Positions 39,923 to 48,010 of a stretch of DNA of 64,000 nucleotides are shown piece by piece. The notes below the pieces were generated by a model. That model was not told the origin of the DNA. It saw only the letters and a program-made list of their open reading frames with translations, and searched no databases. Numbering within the stretch: position 1 is the first letter of the stretch; each line of letters starts with the position of its first letter. The stretch is from positions 496,001 to 560,000 of the forward strand of contig NZ_JAGGNW010000011.1 in the NCBI RefSeq assembly GCF_018614875.1, written 5' to 3'. The stretch is from Variovorax paradoxus (lineage in GTDB: Bacteria > Pseudomonadota > Gammaproteobacteria > Burkholderiales > Burkholderiaceae_C). A program made the position numbers and the translations under genes.

Positions 39923-40438
39923 TCAGGCGGATTCGCCCCAACTCAGAAGGCCCTTCTGCGTGGCCTCGCGAACCGCCTGGGTGCGCGACTTGACGTCCAG
40001 CTTGCGGTAAATGCTTTTGACCTGCGCTTCGATCGTGTTGATCGAACGGTGGGTCTCCTCGGCAATCTGCCGGTTGCTCTGGCCTTGGGAAATGAGTCGC
40101 AGCACTTTCAACTCGCGAGGCGACAGCAGCCCCTTGCGCTCCGGGGACGGCTTCGGTTGGGCCGGTGCGGCGATGGAACCCAGGATGCGGCGCGCAATTT
40201 TCGAAGCAACCGGGGAGTTGCCAAGTTCGATGGAGCGCATCAGGGAAACCAGGTCCATCGCATTCGCCTCGGCGAAGAGGTGGCGCACGGCCTCGGCGGC
40301 CGCGGCGGAACTCACACGCCAGTCATCGTTGGCAGCGGGCATCGCGAGCCTGCCCGTGGTGAGCTGCCGCGCCTGTTGCCAGGCCGGATGCCACGTTGTT
40401 CCCGAATCATTTTTTGCGATGGACATTTGAAAGCTCAA
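39923..40438 (-). CDS. LuxR-type DNA-binding regulator
   Basis: Regulator of 171 aa with a C-terminal LuxR/GerE helix-turn-helix: LLSPRELKVLRLISQGQSN, QIAEETHRSINTIEAQVKSI and YRKLDVKSRTQAVREA (about residues 103-162). This is the MalT-like end rather than a response regulator. The N-terminal 100 residues have no receiver or autoinducer domain that I recognise; a helical stretch reads MDLVSLMRSIELGNSPVASK. The start may be 40438 or the ATG at 40426. It converges on the Nudix gene and faces a 449-bp gap. The short N-terminus suggests a stand-alone regulator whose input is unknown. Confidence 0.8.
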   Translation of the reverse strand: MSFQMSIAKNDSGTTWHPAWQQARQLTTGRLAMPAANDDWRVSSAAAAEAVRHLFAEANAMDLVSLMRSIELGNSPVASKIARRILGSIAAPAQPKPSPERKGLLSPRELKVLRLISQGQSNRQIAEETHRSINTIEAQVKSIYRKLDVKSRTQAVREATQKGLLSWGESA

Positions 40439-40887
40439 TCAAAAAATACCTGAGGGCCAGCGCCTCAATCACGAAGGTGCACGCTTCGGGAGGCTGCAGT
40501 TGTCCGCCCCGCGCGTCATGTCAGCGCGGGCTGGAACCGGTTCTTGAAAACCTCCGAGCGCGGGAGAGCCTTCAAGCCGTCTCCATTCCTTTGAATGGAA
40601 AGGCGCCGGCTATGGATTCGCGCCGGAGGAGGGGCAGCGGTCAGGAGTGCGGCGATATGACCGTGGCCTCGGATACAGCGGGGCGATGCAGTCGTGAAGC
40701 AGATCCGCGGGCGAAGTGCCCGGGCTTCGGCGTTCCGTGGAACAGGGACCTGAAGACCATCACGTTGCAAGCTCCGGACGACATGGATGAAACAAATTCA
40801 ATGCTACGAAGGACAGTGGCTTCTGGCGTCCACTTTCTGACCTTGGATGTGTTGCGGATCACAAGTGCGCACTGGAAGTGGCCTGCA
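40439..40887. other. 449-bp intergenic region with a CRP-like site and a short hairpin
   Basis: No convincing gene was found. TGTGT-TGCGGA-TCACA (40848-40863) fits the TGTGA-N6-TCACA CRP pattern in nine of ten positions, but lies downstream of the Crp/Fnr gene. TCCATTC and GAATGGA (40582-40599) form a perfect 7-bp hairpin with a CTTT loop. An open minus-strand frame across the region has biased, non-family sequence and is not called. The region may carry the promoter of the LuxR-type gene. Confidence 0.4.
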
Positions 40888-41628
40888 TCAACGGCCGAGG
40901 CTTCCGCCGTCTTGACAACACGGATCCAGCGCAGACCCACCCGGTACGCACGTTCTCTGTTCGGCCAGGGGCACATCGAAGTCCGAAGCTGCAAAGTCGG
41001 CAGGCACATGCACGCCGTGGTCGTCCCGGCGCACCAGCCCGCGGTCTTCCATGTTGCGCATGGTCTTGTTGACAACCTCGCGCGAAAGCCCCGAATAGGA
41101 CGCGATCACCGCTTGGGTAATGCGTTTGTCATACCCGCCGGTGGTTGCCGGCGCCAGCAGCGTCAGCTGGTGAAGCACGCGGCCCACGAGATCTTCGGTC
41201 GAGAGCGATGAAATCCGGCGCAGCTGCCCCCGCATCACGTTCACGCGCTTCATGGCGATATCGAGCAGTTCCAGGGCCACCTTCGGATGCTGCTCGCACA
41301 GCCTGCGCATCGCGCCAATGGGAATGAGGTATACCGACGAGGGCAGCGCTGCAATCAGCGTCTGGGTGGACTGATAGCGGTCTTCGGTGAAAGAGGCACC
41401 GAGAAAGAAGTCGTCCCGGCGGATGAATTCGGTGGTGACATCGCCGCCGCTGCTGCGGCCGTGCGCCACGGCGCGCAGAAGCCCGCTCGCCACGCAGTAG
41501 AACCGATCGGTCCACTCATCGGCGGCAAGAACGGTTTCGTTGCGCCGATAGGAACGAAGTTCGCTGGCCTGGACCAATGCCGCACGTTCCGCCTGCGGCA
41601 GACCGGCGACCAGAGTATGCAAGTACAT
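40888..41628 (-). CDS. Crp/Fnr-family transcriptional regulator
   Basis: Regulator of 246 aa with an N-terminal cyclic-nucleotide-binding beta-roll (about 15-125: FYCVASGLLRAVAHG, FFLGASFTEDRYQSTQTLIA) and a C-terminal winged helix (ITQAVIASYSGLSREVVNKT near 170-190, then MRNMEDRGLVRRDDHGV). There is no N-terminal cysteine cluster as in FNR, and the cNMP contact residues of CRP are not obvious, so the ligand is unknown. The last 30 residues are irregular. The 138 bp upstream (41629-41766) hold no recognised gene. Confidence 0.88.
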   Translation of the reverse strand: MYLHTLVAGLPQAERAALVQASELRSYRRNETVLAADEWTDRFYCVASGLLRAVAHGRSSGGDVTTEFIRRDDFFLGASFTEDRYQSTQTLIAALPSSVYLIPIGAMRRLCEQHPKVALELLDIAMKRVNVMRGQLRRISSLSTEDLVGRVLHQLTLLAPATTGGYDKRITQAVIASYSGLSREVVNKTMRNMEDRGLVRRDDHGVHVPADFAASDFDVPLAEQRTCVPGGSALDPCCQDGGSLGR

Positions 41629-41766
41629 ACCCGAATGATGTTCGATGGCACCGCCGGGCGCATACCCATGAATAGGGGATACCGCGACGACCCCACGCTG
41701 GAGCCCAATCCGAAGGCCAGCGCAGCGGACGCAGCCCTGGCATCGCCGGCGCCGGGCGCTCCGGCC

Positions 41767-42699
41767 TCACTTCGTCCCGGCCGCGCGCCGCAGGCATTCG
41801 ATCAATTGCTGCGTGCTGGGCGTGCGCCTGCGGCCGCGCATGGTGATCAGGCCCACCGGCGGCAGTTCGATCGGCACCTTGAGCGACAGCACCTTCAGCA
41901 TGCCCTGCTGCTGGAAATGCCGCGCCACGGAGCGCGCCATGAAGGCGACGGCATCGCGCTGCCGCAGGAAGCTGATCTGCGCCAGGAACGAGGAAGATTC
42001 GATGATGTCGGCCGGCGGATGCACGCCGTCGCGAAAGAACATCTGGTCGAGCTTGACGCGCAGCGAGGCCCAGGGCGGCGGCATCACGCAGCGCTCCTTC
42101 GCCAGGTCGGCCCAGCCCAGCCGGCGCTTCGCGGCCAGCGGATGCCCCGGGCGCACCACCACCTGCATGGGCTCGTCATGCAGCGCCTCGGTTTCGAGGT
42201 CCGGCGCCGCGTAGCCCGGTTCGAGCCGGCCGACGAACAGGTCCAGCTCGCCCAGGCGCAGCTTGGGCAGCAGGCGCGTCAGGTCGCCCTCCTCCACCAG
42301 CACCGTCGTTTGCGACGAATGCGCCTTGAGCATTTCGACCGCGCGGGCCATCAGCACCGGCATGGCCACCACCATGGCGCCCACGCTGGTGCGGCCCGCG
42401 GCGCCGCTGGCCACGGCGGCAATCTCGTCGCGCGTGCGGTCGTAGTCGGCCAGCACCGAGCGCGCGAACCGCACCACGCTGTCGCCATACGGCGTGGGCT
42501 CGGTCCCGCGCGTGGAGCGCTCGAACAGCGCGAGGCCGAACATGCGCTCGATCTCCGCCAGCGACTTGGAAACCGCCGGCTGCGTGACCGACAGGAACTC
42601 GGCCGCGCGGCCCAGGTGGCGGAACTGGTCGAGCGCCACCAGCATCTGCAGGTGGCGCAACTTGAGGTTGGAACGCAGGACGCGGTCGATCTGGCTCAT
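41767..42699 (-). CDS. LysR-family regulator (GbpR-like)
   Basis: Regulator of about 310 aa. The N-terminal helix-turn-helix reads LGRAAEFLSVTQPAVSKSLA (near residues 29-48), and a type 2 periplasmic-binding effector domain follows (TSVGAMVVAMPVLMARAVEM onwards). LKLRHLQMLVALDQFRHLGR at the start is typical of the GbpR group that responds to sugars and sugar acids. The ATG at 42699 gives the usual short leader; an ATG at 42729 has AGGAGG only two bases before it and is the main alternative. It is divergent from the TctC/UxaA operon, which it probably controls. Confidence 0.88.
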   Translation of the reverse strand: MSQIDRVLRSNLKLRHLQMLVALDQFRHLGRAAEFLSVTQPAVSKSLAEIERMFGLALFERSTRGTEPTPYGDSVVRFARSVLADYDRTRDEIAAVASGAAGRTSVGAMVVAMPVLMARAVEMLKAHSSQTTVLVEEGDLTRLLPKLRLGELDLFVGRLEPGYAAPDLETEALHDEPMQVVVRPGHPLAAKRRLGWADLAKERCVMPPPWASLRVKLDQMFFRDGVHPPADIIESSSFLAQISFLRQRDAVAFMARSVARHFQQQGMLKVLSLKVPIELPPVGLITMRGRRRTPSTQQLIECLRRAAGTK

Positions 42700-42760
42700 C
42701 GTGGTGCTTGCGGCATTTTTCCCCTTCATAACCTCCTGGCTATGAAGAGAGTCCGCTATT

Positions 42761-42777
42761 TCATTGGATTGCAATGA
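42761..42777. promoter_or_regulatory. Inverted-repeat operator candidate for the LysR regulator
   Basis: TCATTG (42761-42766) and CAATGA (42772-42777) are perfect 6-bp arms around a 5-base spacer. They lie in the 105-135-bp region between the LysR gene and the tctC gene, with a T-N11-A-like core typical of LysR sites. The exact promoters are not clear. Confidence 0.5.
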
Positions 42778-42834
42778 TTGTCCACGGAAGAATGCGCCCA
42801 GCTTTCTTGAACAACAATCGTCGGAGACACACGC

Positions 42835-43836
42835 ATGACCTTCCCTCGCTCCCTGCAGCGGCGCCAGCTGGTGCTGGGCGGCCTCGGCGCCGCCGCGCTC
42901 GCCACCGCAACCGGCCGCGCCGTCGCGGCCGACTATCCGGAACGCCCCATCAGCTTCATCTGTCCCTGGCCCGCCGGCGGCACCGCGGACCGCTCGATGC
43001 GCGCCATCTGCCAGATCGCCGCGCGCGAACTCGGCCAGCCCATCGCGCTGGAAAACCGGGCCGGCGCCTCCGGCATGATCGGCACCAAGGCGCTGGCATC
43101 GGCCCGGCCCGACGGCTACACCATCGGGCAGATCCCCATCTCGGTGACGCGCTTTGCGCAGATCGGCACCGTGCAGATCGATCCACTCAAGGACCTGAGC
43201 TACCTGGCCCGCACCTCGGGCCAGACCTTCGGCATCGCTGTGCCCGCCAGTTCGCCCTTCAAGTCGCTGCGCGACATGGTGGCGCAGGCCAAGGCCAAGG
43301 CCAAGCCGGGCGTGGTCAGCTATGCCCACGCCGGCGTGGGCGGGGCGACGCACGTGGGCATGGAGCAGTTCGCGCAGGCGGCCGGCGTGAAGTTCAATGC
43401 CATTGCCTACAAGGGCGGTTCCGCCGCGCTGCAGGACGTGTTGGGCGAACAGGTCGACATGCTGGCCGACAGCAGCTCCTGGGCGCCGCACGTCGAAAGC
43501 GGCAAGCTGCGCCTGCTCGCGACCTGGGGCGAGGCGCGCACGCCGCGCTTCAAGGACACGCCCACGCTCAAGGAGCTGGGCTACGACGTGGTGGTGGAAG
43601 CGCCCAACGGCATCGGCGCGCCGCGCGGGCTGCCGGCCGCGGTGGAAAAGAAGCTGCGCGATGCGTTCCGCGTCGCCGTCAACAGCGAAGAGTTCAAGAA
43701 AGTGGCCGACAGCATCGATGCGCCGGTCATGTACCAGGACGGCCCCGACTACCGGAAGTACGTCGAAGCCGTCTACAAGCAGGAGACGGAGTTGATCCGC
43801 AAGCTCAACCTCAAGGAACTGATGGAGAAGGGTTGA
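42835..43836 (+). CDS. tctC: Tripartite tricarboxylate transporter (Bug/TctC family) substrate-binding protein
   Basis: Periplasmic binding protein of 333 aa. The signal peptide (RRQLVLGGLGAAALATATG to AVAA near residue 32) has a twin-arginine-like start. The mature protein shows the Bug pattern: YPERPISFICPWPAGGTADR, NRAGASGMIGTKALASARPDGYT (given here as two parts of one region), YAHAGVGGATHVGMEQF and YKGGSAALQDVLGEQVDM. These proteins bind carboxylates. No TctA or TctB membrane gene lies nearby, so it must use a distant transporter or act in sensing. It is first in the operon, and its stop overlaps the dehydratase start as TGATG. Confidence 0.92.
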   Translation: MTFPRSLQRRQLVLGGLGAAALATATGRAVAADYPERPISFICPWPAGGTADRSMRAICQIAARELGQPIALENRAGASGMIGTKALASARPDGYTIGQIPISVTRFAQIGTVQIDPLKDLSYLARTSGQTFGIAVPASSPFKSLRDMVAQAKAKAKPGVVSYAHAGVGGATHVGMEQFAQAAGVKFNAIAYKGGSAALQDVLGEQVDMLADSSSWAPHVESGKLRLLATWGEARTPRFKDTPTLKELGYDVVVEAPNGIGAPRGLPAAVEKKLRDAFRVAVNSEEFKKVADSIDAPVMYQDGPDYRKYVEAVYKQETELIRKLNLKELMEKG

Positions 43837-45359
43837 TGACCGACAGCCCCCTGCTTCGCCTGCATCCGCACGACAACGTGCTGGTTGCCAAGACCCCCAT
43901 CGCCCTGGGCGAGACGATTGCCGAGTTCGGCGTGCGCGCACGCGCGCAGATTCCCGCGGGCCACAAGATCGCGTCGCGCGCCATCGCGGCCGGCGAGCAG
44001 GTGAAGAAATACGACACCGTGATCGGCGTGGCCTCGCGCGACCTGGAGGCCGGCGACTACGTGCATAGCCACAACCTCACACTGGTGGATTCCTACCGCG
44101 ACCCGGCCTTCTGCCAGGACGTGCGCCCGGTGGCCTATGTGCCCGAGGCCGAGCGCGCCACCTTCATGGGCTTTGTGCGGGCCGACGGCCGCGTGGGCAC
44201 GCGCAACTTCATCGGCATCTTGTCGTCGGTCAATTGCTCGGCCACCGTCATCAAGCGCATCGCGGCGCACTTCACGCCCGAGCGCCTGGCCGCCTTTCCG
44301 AACGTGGACGGCGTGGCCGCCTTCGCGCAGACCAGCGGCTGCGGCATGTCTTCGCCGAGCGAGCATTTCGACGTGCTGCGCCGCACCCTGGCCGGCTATG
44401 CGCGCCATCCCAACCTGGCCGGCGTGCTGATCGTGGGCCTGGGCTGCGAGCGCAACCAGGTCGATGCGCTGGTCGACTCGCAGGGCCTGCAACAGGGCCG
44501 CCTCATGCGCACGATGGTGATGCAGGAAGTGGGCGGCACGCGCCAGACCATCGAAGCCGGCATTCGCGCCGTGGAAGAAATGCTGCCCGAGGCCAACGCC
44601 GCGCAGCGCACCCGCGTCGGCGCCAACCACCTGAAGATCGGCCTGGAGTGCGGCGGGTCCGACGGCTTCTCGGGCATCACGGCCAACCCCGCGCTGGGTG
44701 CGGCCATGGACGTGCTGGTGCGCCACGGCGGCACCGCCATCCTTTCCGAAACGCCCGAGATCCACGGCGTCGAGTTCATGCTCACGCGCCGCGCCGCCAC
44801 GCCCGAAGTCGGCCAGAAGCTGCTCGACCGGCTGGCCTGGTGGGAGCGCTATGCGGCCGGCCAGAACGCGCAGTTCAACGGCGTGGTGGGGCATGGCAAC
44901 CAGGCCGGCGGGCTGGCCAACATCTTCGAGAAATCGCTCGGCTCGGCCATGAAGGGCGGCACCACGCCGCTGCAGGCCGTGTACGAATACGCCGAGCCCA
45001 TCGACCAGGCCGGCTTCGTCTTCATGGATTCGCCGGGCTACGACCCGGTGGCCGTCACCGGGCAGATCGCCAGTGGCGCGCAACTGATCTGCTTCACCAC
45101 CGGGCGCGGTTCGATGTTCGGCAGCAAGCCGGCGCCGACCATCAAGCTGGCCAGCAACACGCCGATGTTCAAGCGCCTCGAAGAGGACATGGACATCAAC
45201 TGCGGCGTGGTGATCGACGGCGAACTCTCGGTGCCCGAGCTCGGGCAGCAGATCTTCGAGCAGATCCTGCGCCATGCCTCCGGCGAGCGCACGCGCAGCG
45301 AAGCGCTGGGCCTGGGCGATCATGAGTTCGTGCCGTGGCACTTGGGCATCGTGAGCTGA
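43836..45359 (+). CDS. UxaA-family (altronate/galactarate-type) dehydratase
   Basis: Enzyme of 507 aa that removes water from a sugar acid to give a 2-keto-3-deoxy acid. An N-terminal SAF domain (about 1-95, LRLHPHDNVLVAKTPIALG) is joined to the C-terminal UxaA/GarD domain: GFVRADGRVGTRNFIGILSS, TSGCGMSSPSEHF, IGLECGGSDGFSGITANPAL and ICFTTGRGSMFGS. It is full length like altronate and galactarate dehydratases, but the exact acid cannot be read from sequence. Its ATG overlaps the tctC stop. The aldehyde dehydrogenase and aldolase genes follow, which fits dehydration, aldol cleavage and oxidation in sequence. Confidence 0.88.
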   Translation: MTDSPLLRLHPHDNVLVAKTPIALGETIAEFGVRARAQIPAGHKIASRAIAAGEQVKKYDTVIGVASRDLEAGDYVHSHNLTLVDSYRDPAFCQDVRPVAYVPEAERATFMGFVRADGRVGTRNFIGILSSVNCSATVIKRIAAHFTPERLAAFPNVDGVAAFAQTSGCGMSSPSEHFDVLRRTLAGYARHPNLAGVLIVGLGCERNQVDALVDSQGLQQGRLMRTMVMQEVGGTRQTIEAGIRAVEEMLPEANAAQRTRVGANHLKIGLECGGSDGFSGITANPALGAAMDVLVRHGGTAILSETPEIHGVEFMLTRRAATPEVGQKLLDRLAWWERYAAGQNAQFNGVVGHGNQAGGLANIFEKSLGSAMKGGTTPLQAVYEYAEPIDQAGFVFMDSPGYDPVAVTGQIASGAQLICFTTGRGSMFGSKPAPTIKLASNTPMFKRLEEDMDINCGVVIDGELSVPELGQQIFEQILRHASGERTRSEALGLGDHEFVPWHLGIVS

Positions 45360-45395
45360 CTTTCCCCATCGCTTTGCAGCGCAACGAACAAAAAA

Positions 45396-46865
45396 ATGCC
45401 CCTTACCCTCTCCCGCCCCGAACTGCAGCGCACGGCCAACTTCATTGCCGGCGAGTGGTGCACCGCCGCCGGCCGCACGCTCGACGTGACCGACCCGGCC
45501 ACCGGCGCGCTGATCGCGCAGGTGCCCGACTCCGGCGCCGACGATGCCCGTGCCGCCGTCGATGCGGCGCACGCCGCGTTCCCCGCCTGGCGCCGCACGC
45601 CGGCCAAGCAGCGCGCGCAGATCCTCAAGCGCTGGAACGACCTCGTGCTCGCGCACCAGGACGACCTGGGCCGCCTCATCTCGCGCGAACAGGGCAAGCC
45701 GCTGGCCGAAGGCATCGGCGAGGTCGCCTACGCGGCAAGCTACATCGAGTGGTTTGCCGAAGAGGCCACGCGCGCCAACGGCGACGTGATTCCCGCACCT
45801 GTGCCCGGCCGGCGCATGTTCGCCATCAAGGAGCCGGTGGGCGTGGTCGCCGCCATCACGCCGTGGAATTTTCCGGCCGCGATGATCGCGCGCAAGATCG
45901 CACCGGCGCTTGCGGCGGGCTGCACCGTGGTCTGCAAGCCGGCCGAGGACACGCCCCTCACCTCGCTTGCATTGGTGGCGCTTGCCGCGCAAGCCGGCGT
46001 GCCCGCGGGCGTGCTCAACATCGTGACGGCCTCGCGCGAGCGCACGCCCGAGGTGGTCGACGCGTGGCTCGACGACGCGCGCGTGCGCAAGATCACTTTC
46101 ACCGGATCGACGCCGGTCGGCAAGCACCTGGCGCGCCGCTCGGCCGACACGCTCAAGAAGCTGTCGCTCGAACTCGGCGGCAATGCGCCGTTCATCGTGT
46201 TCGAGGATGCCGACATCGATGCCGCAGTGGAAGGCCTGATGGCTGCCAAGTTCCGCAACGGCGGACAGACCTGCGTCTGCCCCAACCGCGTGTTCGTGCA
46301 CGAGGCGGTGCATGACGAATTTGCCAAGCTGCTCGCGGCGCGCGTCGCGGCGCTGCGCGTCGGCCCGGCCAGCGAGCCGGGCTCGCAGATCGGCCCGATG
46401 ATCAATGCGCGCGCCATCGAAAAGATCGAGCGCCATGTGCAAGACGCCGTGGCGCGCGGCGCACGCGTGCTCGCCGGCGGAGCGCGGCTGCCCGCGCTGG
46501 GGCCGAACTACTTCGCGCCCACCGTGCTGGTGAACGCAGATGCCGCGATGGCCTGCGCCTGCGAAGAAACCTTCGGCCCCGTCGTTCCCTTGACGCGCTT
46601 TGCCGACGAAGCCGAGGTGGTGGCCCAGGCCAACGACACGCCTTTCGGCCTGGCCGCGTATTTCTACTCACGCGACGTACGCCGCATCTGGCGCGTGGCG
46701 GATGCATTGGAAGCCGGCATCGTCGGCATCAACGAAGGCGCCCTGGCCGCGGAGGCCGCGCCCTTCGGCGGTGTGAAGGATTCCGGCTACGGCCGCGAAG
46801 GCTCGGTCCACGGGCTGGGCGACTACCTGCACACGAAGTACATCTGCCAGGGCCAGCTGGACTGA
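45396..46865 (+). CDS. NAD(P)-dependent aldehyde dehydrogenase (succinate-semialdehyde type)
   Basis: Cytosolic dehydrogenase of 489 aa. [20 protein letters not shown] is the cofactor region near 145-165, [15 protein letters not shown] follows, the general base is in [12 protein letters not shown] near 258, and the catalytic cysteine is in [12 protein letters not shown] near 292. [11 protein letters not shown] and [14 protein letters not shown] end the fold. The closest group is GabD/KGSADH, so it may oxidise a semialdehyde such as tartronate, succinate or 2-oxoglutarate semialdehyde. In this operon it probably acts on the aldehyde released by the HpcH aldolase, or on a deoxy-keto-acid product. 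Confidence 0.9.
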   Translation: MPLTLSRPELQRTANFIAGEWCTAAGRTLDVTDPATGALIAQVPDSGADDARAAVDAAHAAFPAWRRTPAKQRAQILKRWNDLVLAHQDDLGRLISREQGKPLAEGIGEVAYAASYIEWFAEEATRANGDVIPAPVPGRRMFAIKEPVGVVAAITPWNFPAAMIARKIAPALAAGCTVVCKPAEDTPLTSLALVALAAQAGVPAGVLNIVTASRERTPEVVDAWLDDARVRKITFTGSTPVGKHLARRSADTLKKLSLELGGNAPFIVFEDADIDAAVEGLMAAKFRNGGQTCVCPNRVFVHEAVHDEFAKLLAARVAALRVGPASEPGSQIGPMINARAIEKIERHVQDAVARGARVLAGGARLPALGPNYFAPTVLVNADAAMACACEETFGPVVPLTRFADEAEVVAQANDTPFGLAAYFYSRDVRRIWRVADALEAGIVGINEGALAAEAAPFGGVKDSGYGREGSVHGLGDYLHTKYICQGQLD

Positions 46866-46899
46866 CACCACGCGCAATAACCACAACCGAAGAGACCCC

Positions 46900-47703
46900 A
46901 TGCCCGCCTACAACGCCTTCAAGACAGCACTGGCCGCGCAACGGCCGCAAATCGGCCTCTGGCTTTCGATGGCCGACCCGTACTTGGCGGAGGTGAGCGC
47001 CACTGCCGGCTTCGACTGGCTGCTGATCGACGGCGAGCACGCGCCCAACGACCTGCGCTCCACGCTCGCCGCGCTGCAGGCCGTGGCGCCCCACCCCGCC
47101 CAGCCGGTGGTGCGCGCGGTACAGGGCGACACCGCGCTCATCAAGCAGCTGCTCGACATCGGTGCAAAGAACCTGCTGGTGCCCATGGTCGATACGGCCG
47201 AACAGGCCCGCGCGCTGGTGTCGGCCACGCGCTATCCGCCGCTGGGCATCCGCGGCGTCGGCAGCGCCGTGGGGCGCGCGTCGCAGTGGAGCGCGCGCAC
47301 CGACTACCTCGACGTCGCCGACGCGGAAGTCTGCCTGCTGGTGCAGGTGGAAACCGTGACGGCGCTTTCCAACCTGGCGCAGATATGCGCCGTGGATGGC
47401 ATCGACGGCGTCTTCATCGGCCCGGCCGACCTCGCCGCTTCGATGGGCCACCGCGGCCGGCCCGGCCACCCGGAAGTGCAGGCCGAAATCGAATCCGCCA
47501 TGCGCACCATCGTGGCCTCCGGCAAGGCCGCGGGCACGCTGACATCGGACCCGAAGCTGGCCCGGCGCTACCTGGAGCTGGGCTGCACCTTCGTCGCGGT
47601 CGGCGTCGATGTGCTGATGTTCGCGGGCGCGGCCCGGAAGCTGGCGGCAGATTTCACCGGTGCGCCGGCTGCCGCCGAGGCCGGGCCGCGCGCTGCCTAT
47701 TGA
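46900..47703 (+). CDS. HpcH/HpaI-family aldolase (2-keto-3-deoxy-acid aldolase)
   Basis: Class II pyruvate aldolase of 267 aa, related to GarL and Hpa[21 protein letters not shown] begins the barrel, [15 protein letters not shown] holds the catalytic His region, [15 protein letters not shown] and [11 protein letters not shown] the metal-binding Glu, and [15 protein letters not shown] the metal-binding Asp. It would cleave the keto-deoxy acid made by the dehydratase into pyruvate and an aldehyde. It is the last gene of the operon; its 3' end overlaps the antisense HigA remnant, whose recognisable part ends about 20 bp beyond the stop. Confidence 0.92.
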   Translation: MPAYNAFKTALAAQRPQIGLWLSMADPYLAEVSATAGFDWLLIDGEHAPNDLRSTLAALQAVAPHPAQPVVRAVQGDTALIKQLLDIGAKNLLVPMVDTAEQARALVSATRYPPLGIRGVGSAVGRASQWSARTDYLDVADAEVCLLVQVETVTALSNLAQICAVDGIDGVFIGPADLAASMGHRGRPGHPEVQAEIESAMRTIVASGKAAGTLTSDPKLARRYLELGCTFVAVGVDVLMFAGAARKLAADFTGAPAAAEAGPRAAY

Positions 47704-47911
47704 ACTCAGCGGATGCGCCATTCACCGGATCGGACGGTGCGATGGGATAGTGCCTGGACTCGTAGGCCTCGACCAGCGTGCCCAGCACTTCGAGTTGCTC
47801 GCCTTCAGGCGTGTCCGGCGCGGGGTCGAGGTCGATCAGCGCCGACACCTGCGCCAGCGCGGCACGGTAGGTGGTTTCGTTGCGGATGGCTCGGACTTCC
47901 ATGTGCGTCAC
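47654..47911 (-). pseudogene. higA: Truncated HigA-type antitoxin remnant
   Basis: The first 63 residues match the N-terminal half of HigA-family antitoxins: MEVRAIRNETTYRAALAQV, DPAPDTPEGEQLEVLGTLVE and YESRHYPIAPSDPV. In complete proteins an XRE helix-turn-helix follows; here similarity stops near 47723 and the frame ends in unrelated sequence overlapping the aldolase gene. AAAGGAG precedes the ATG. No HigB toxin gene is visible upstream. It is best read as the broken relic of a toxin-antitoxin pair; it could still make a short peptide. Confidence 0.7.
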
Positions 47912-47925
47912 TCCTTTGACAATGG

Positions 47926-47993
47926 AAAAAAGGGGCTACTTCGACTGATCGACGGTCGCCGCGTCGATCTTGAGGTCTGCAGTCGTTCCCCTT
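47926..47993 (-). terminator. Nested-hairpin intrinsic terminator downstream of the LacI gene
   Basis: On the minus strand AAGGGG (47993-47988) pairs with CCCCTT (47935-47930) and runs into a six-T tract (47931-47926). Inside it CGACT pairs with AGTCG, and GATCGACG (47969-47962) pairs perfectly with CGTCGATC (47954-47947). It begins 17 bp after the LacI stop, as a terminator should. Confidence 0.6.
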
Positions 47994-48010
47994 GATGTTG
48001 CCTGAAAAAA

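Noticed and set aside
43773..46442. An 889-codon frame antisense to the dehydratase and aldehyde dehydrogenase
   Set aside because: Both sense genes show intact catalytic motifs; the antisense frame is His/Arg-rich shadow.
47938..48003. Short minus-strand peptide tail ending DLKIDAATVDQSK just before the HigA relic
   Set aside because: It looked like the 3' end of a lost binding-protein gene, but the same bases form the nested terminator stems and no longer homologous frame exists.
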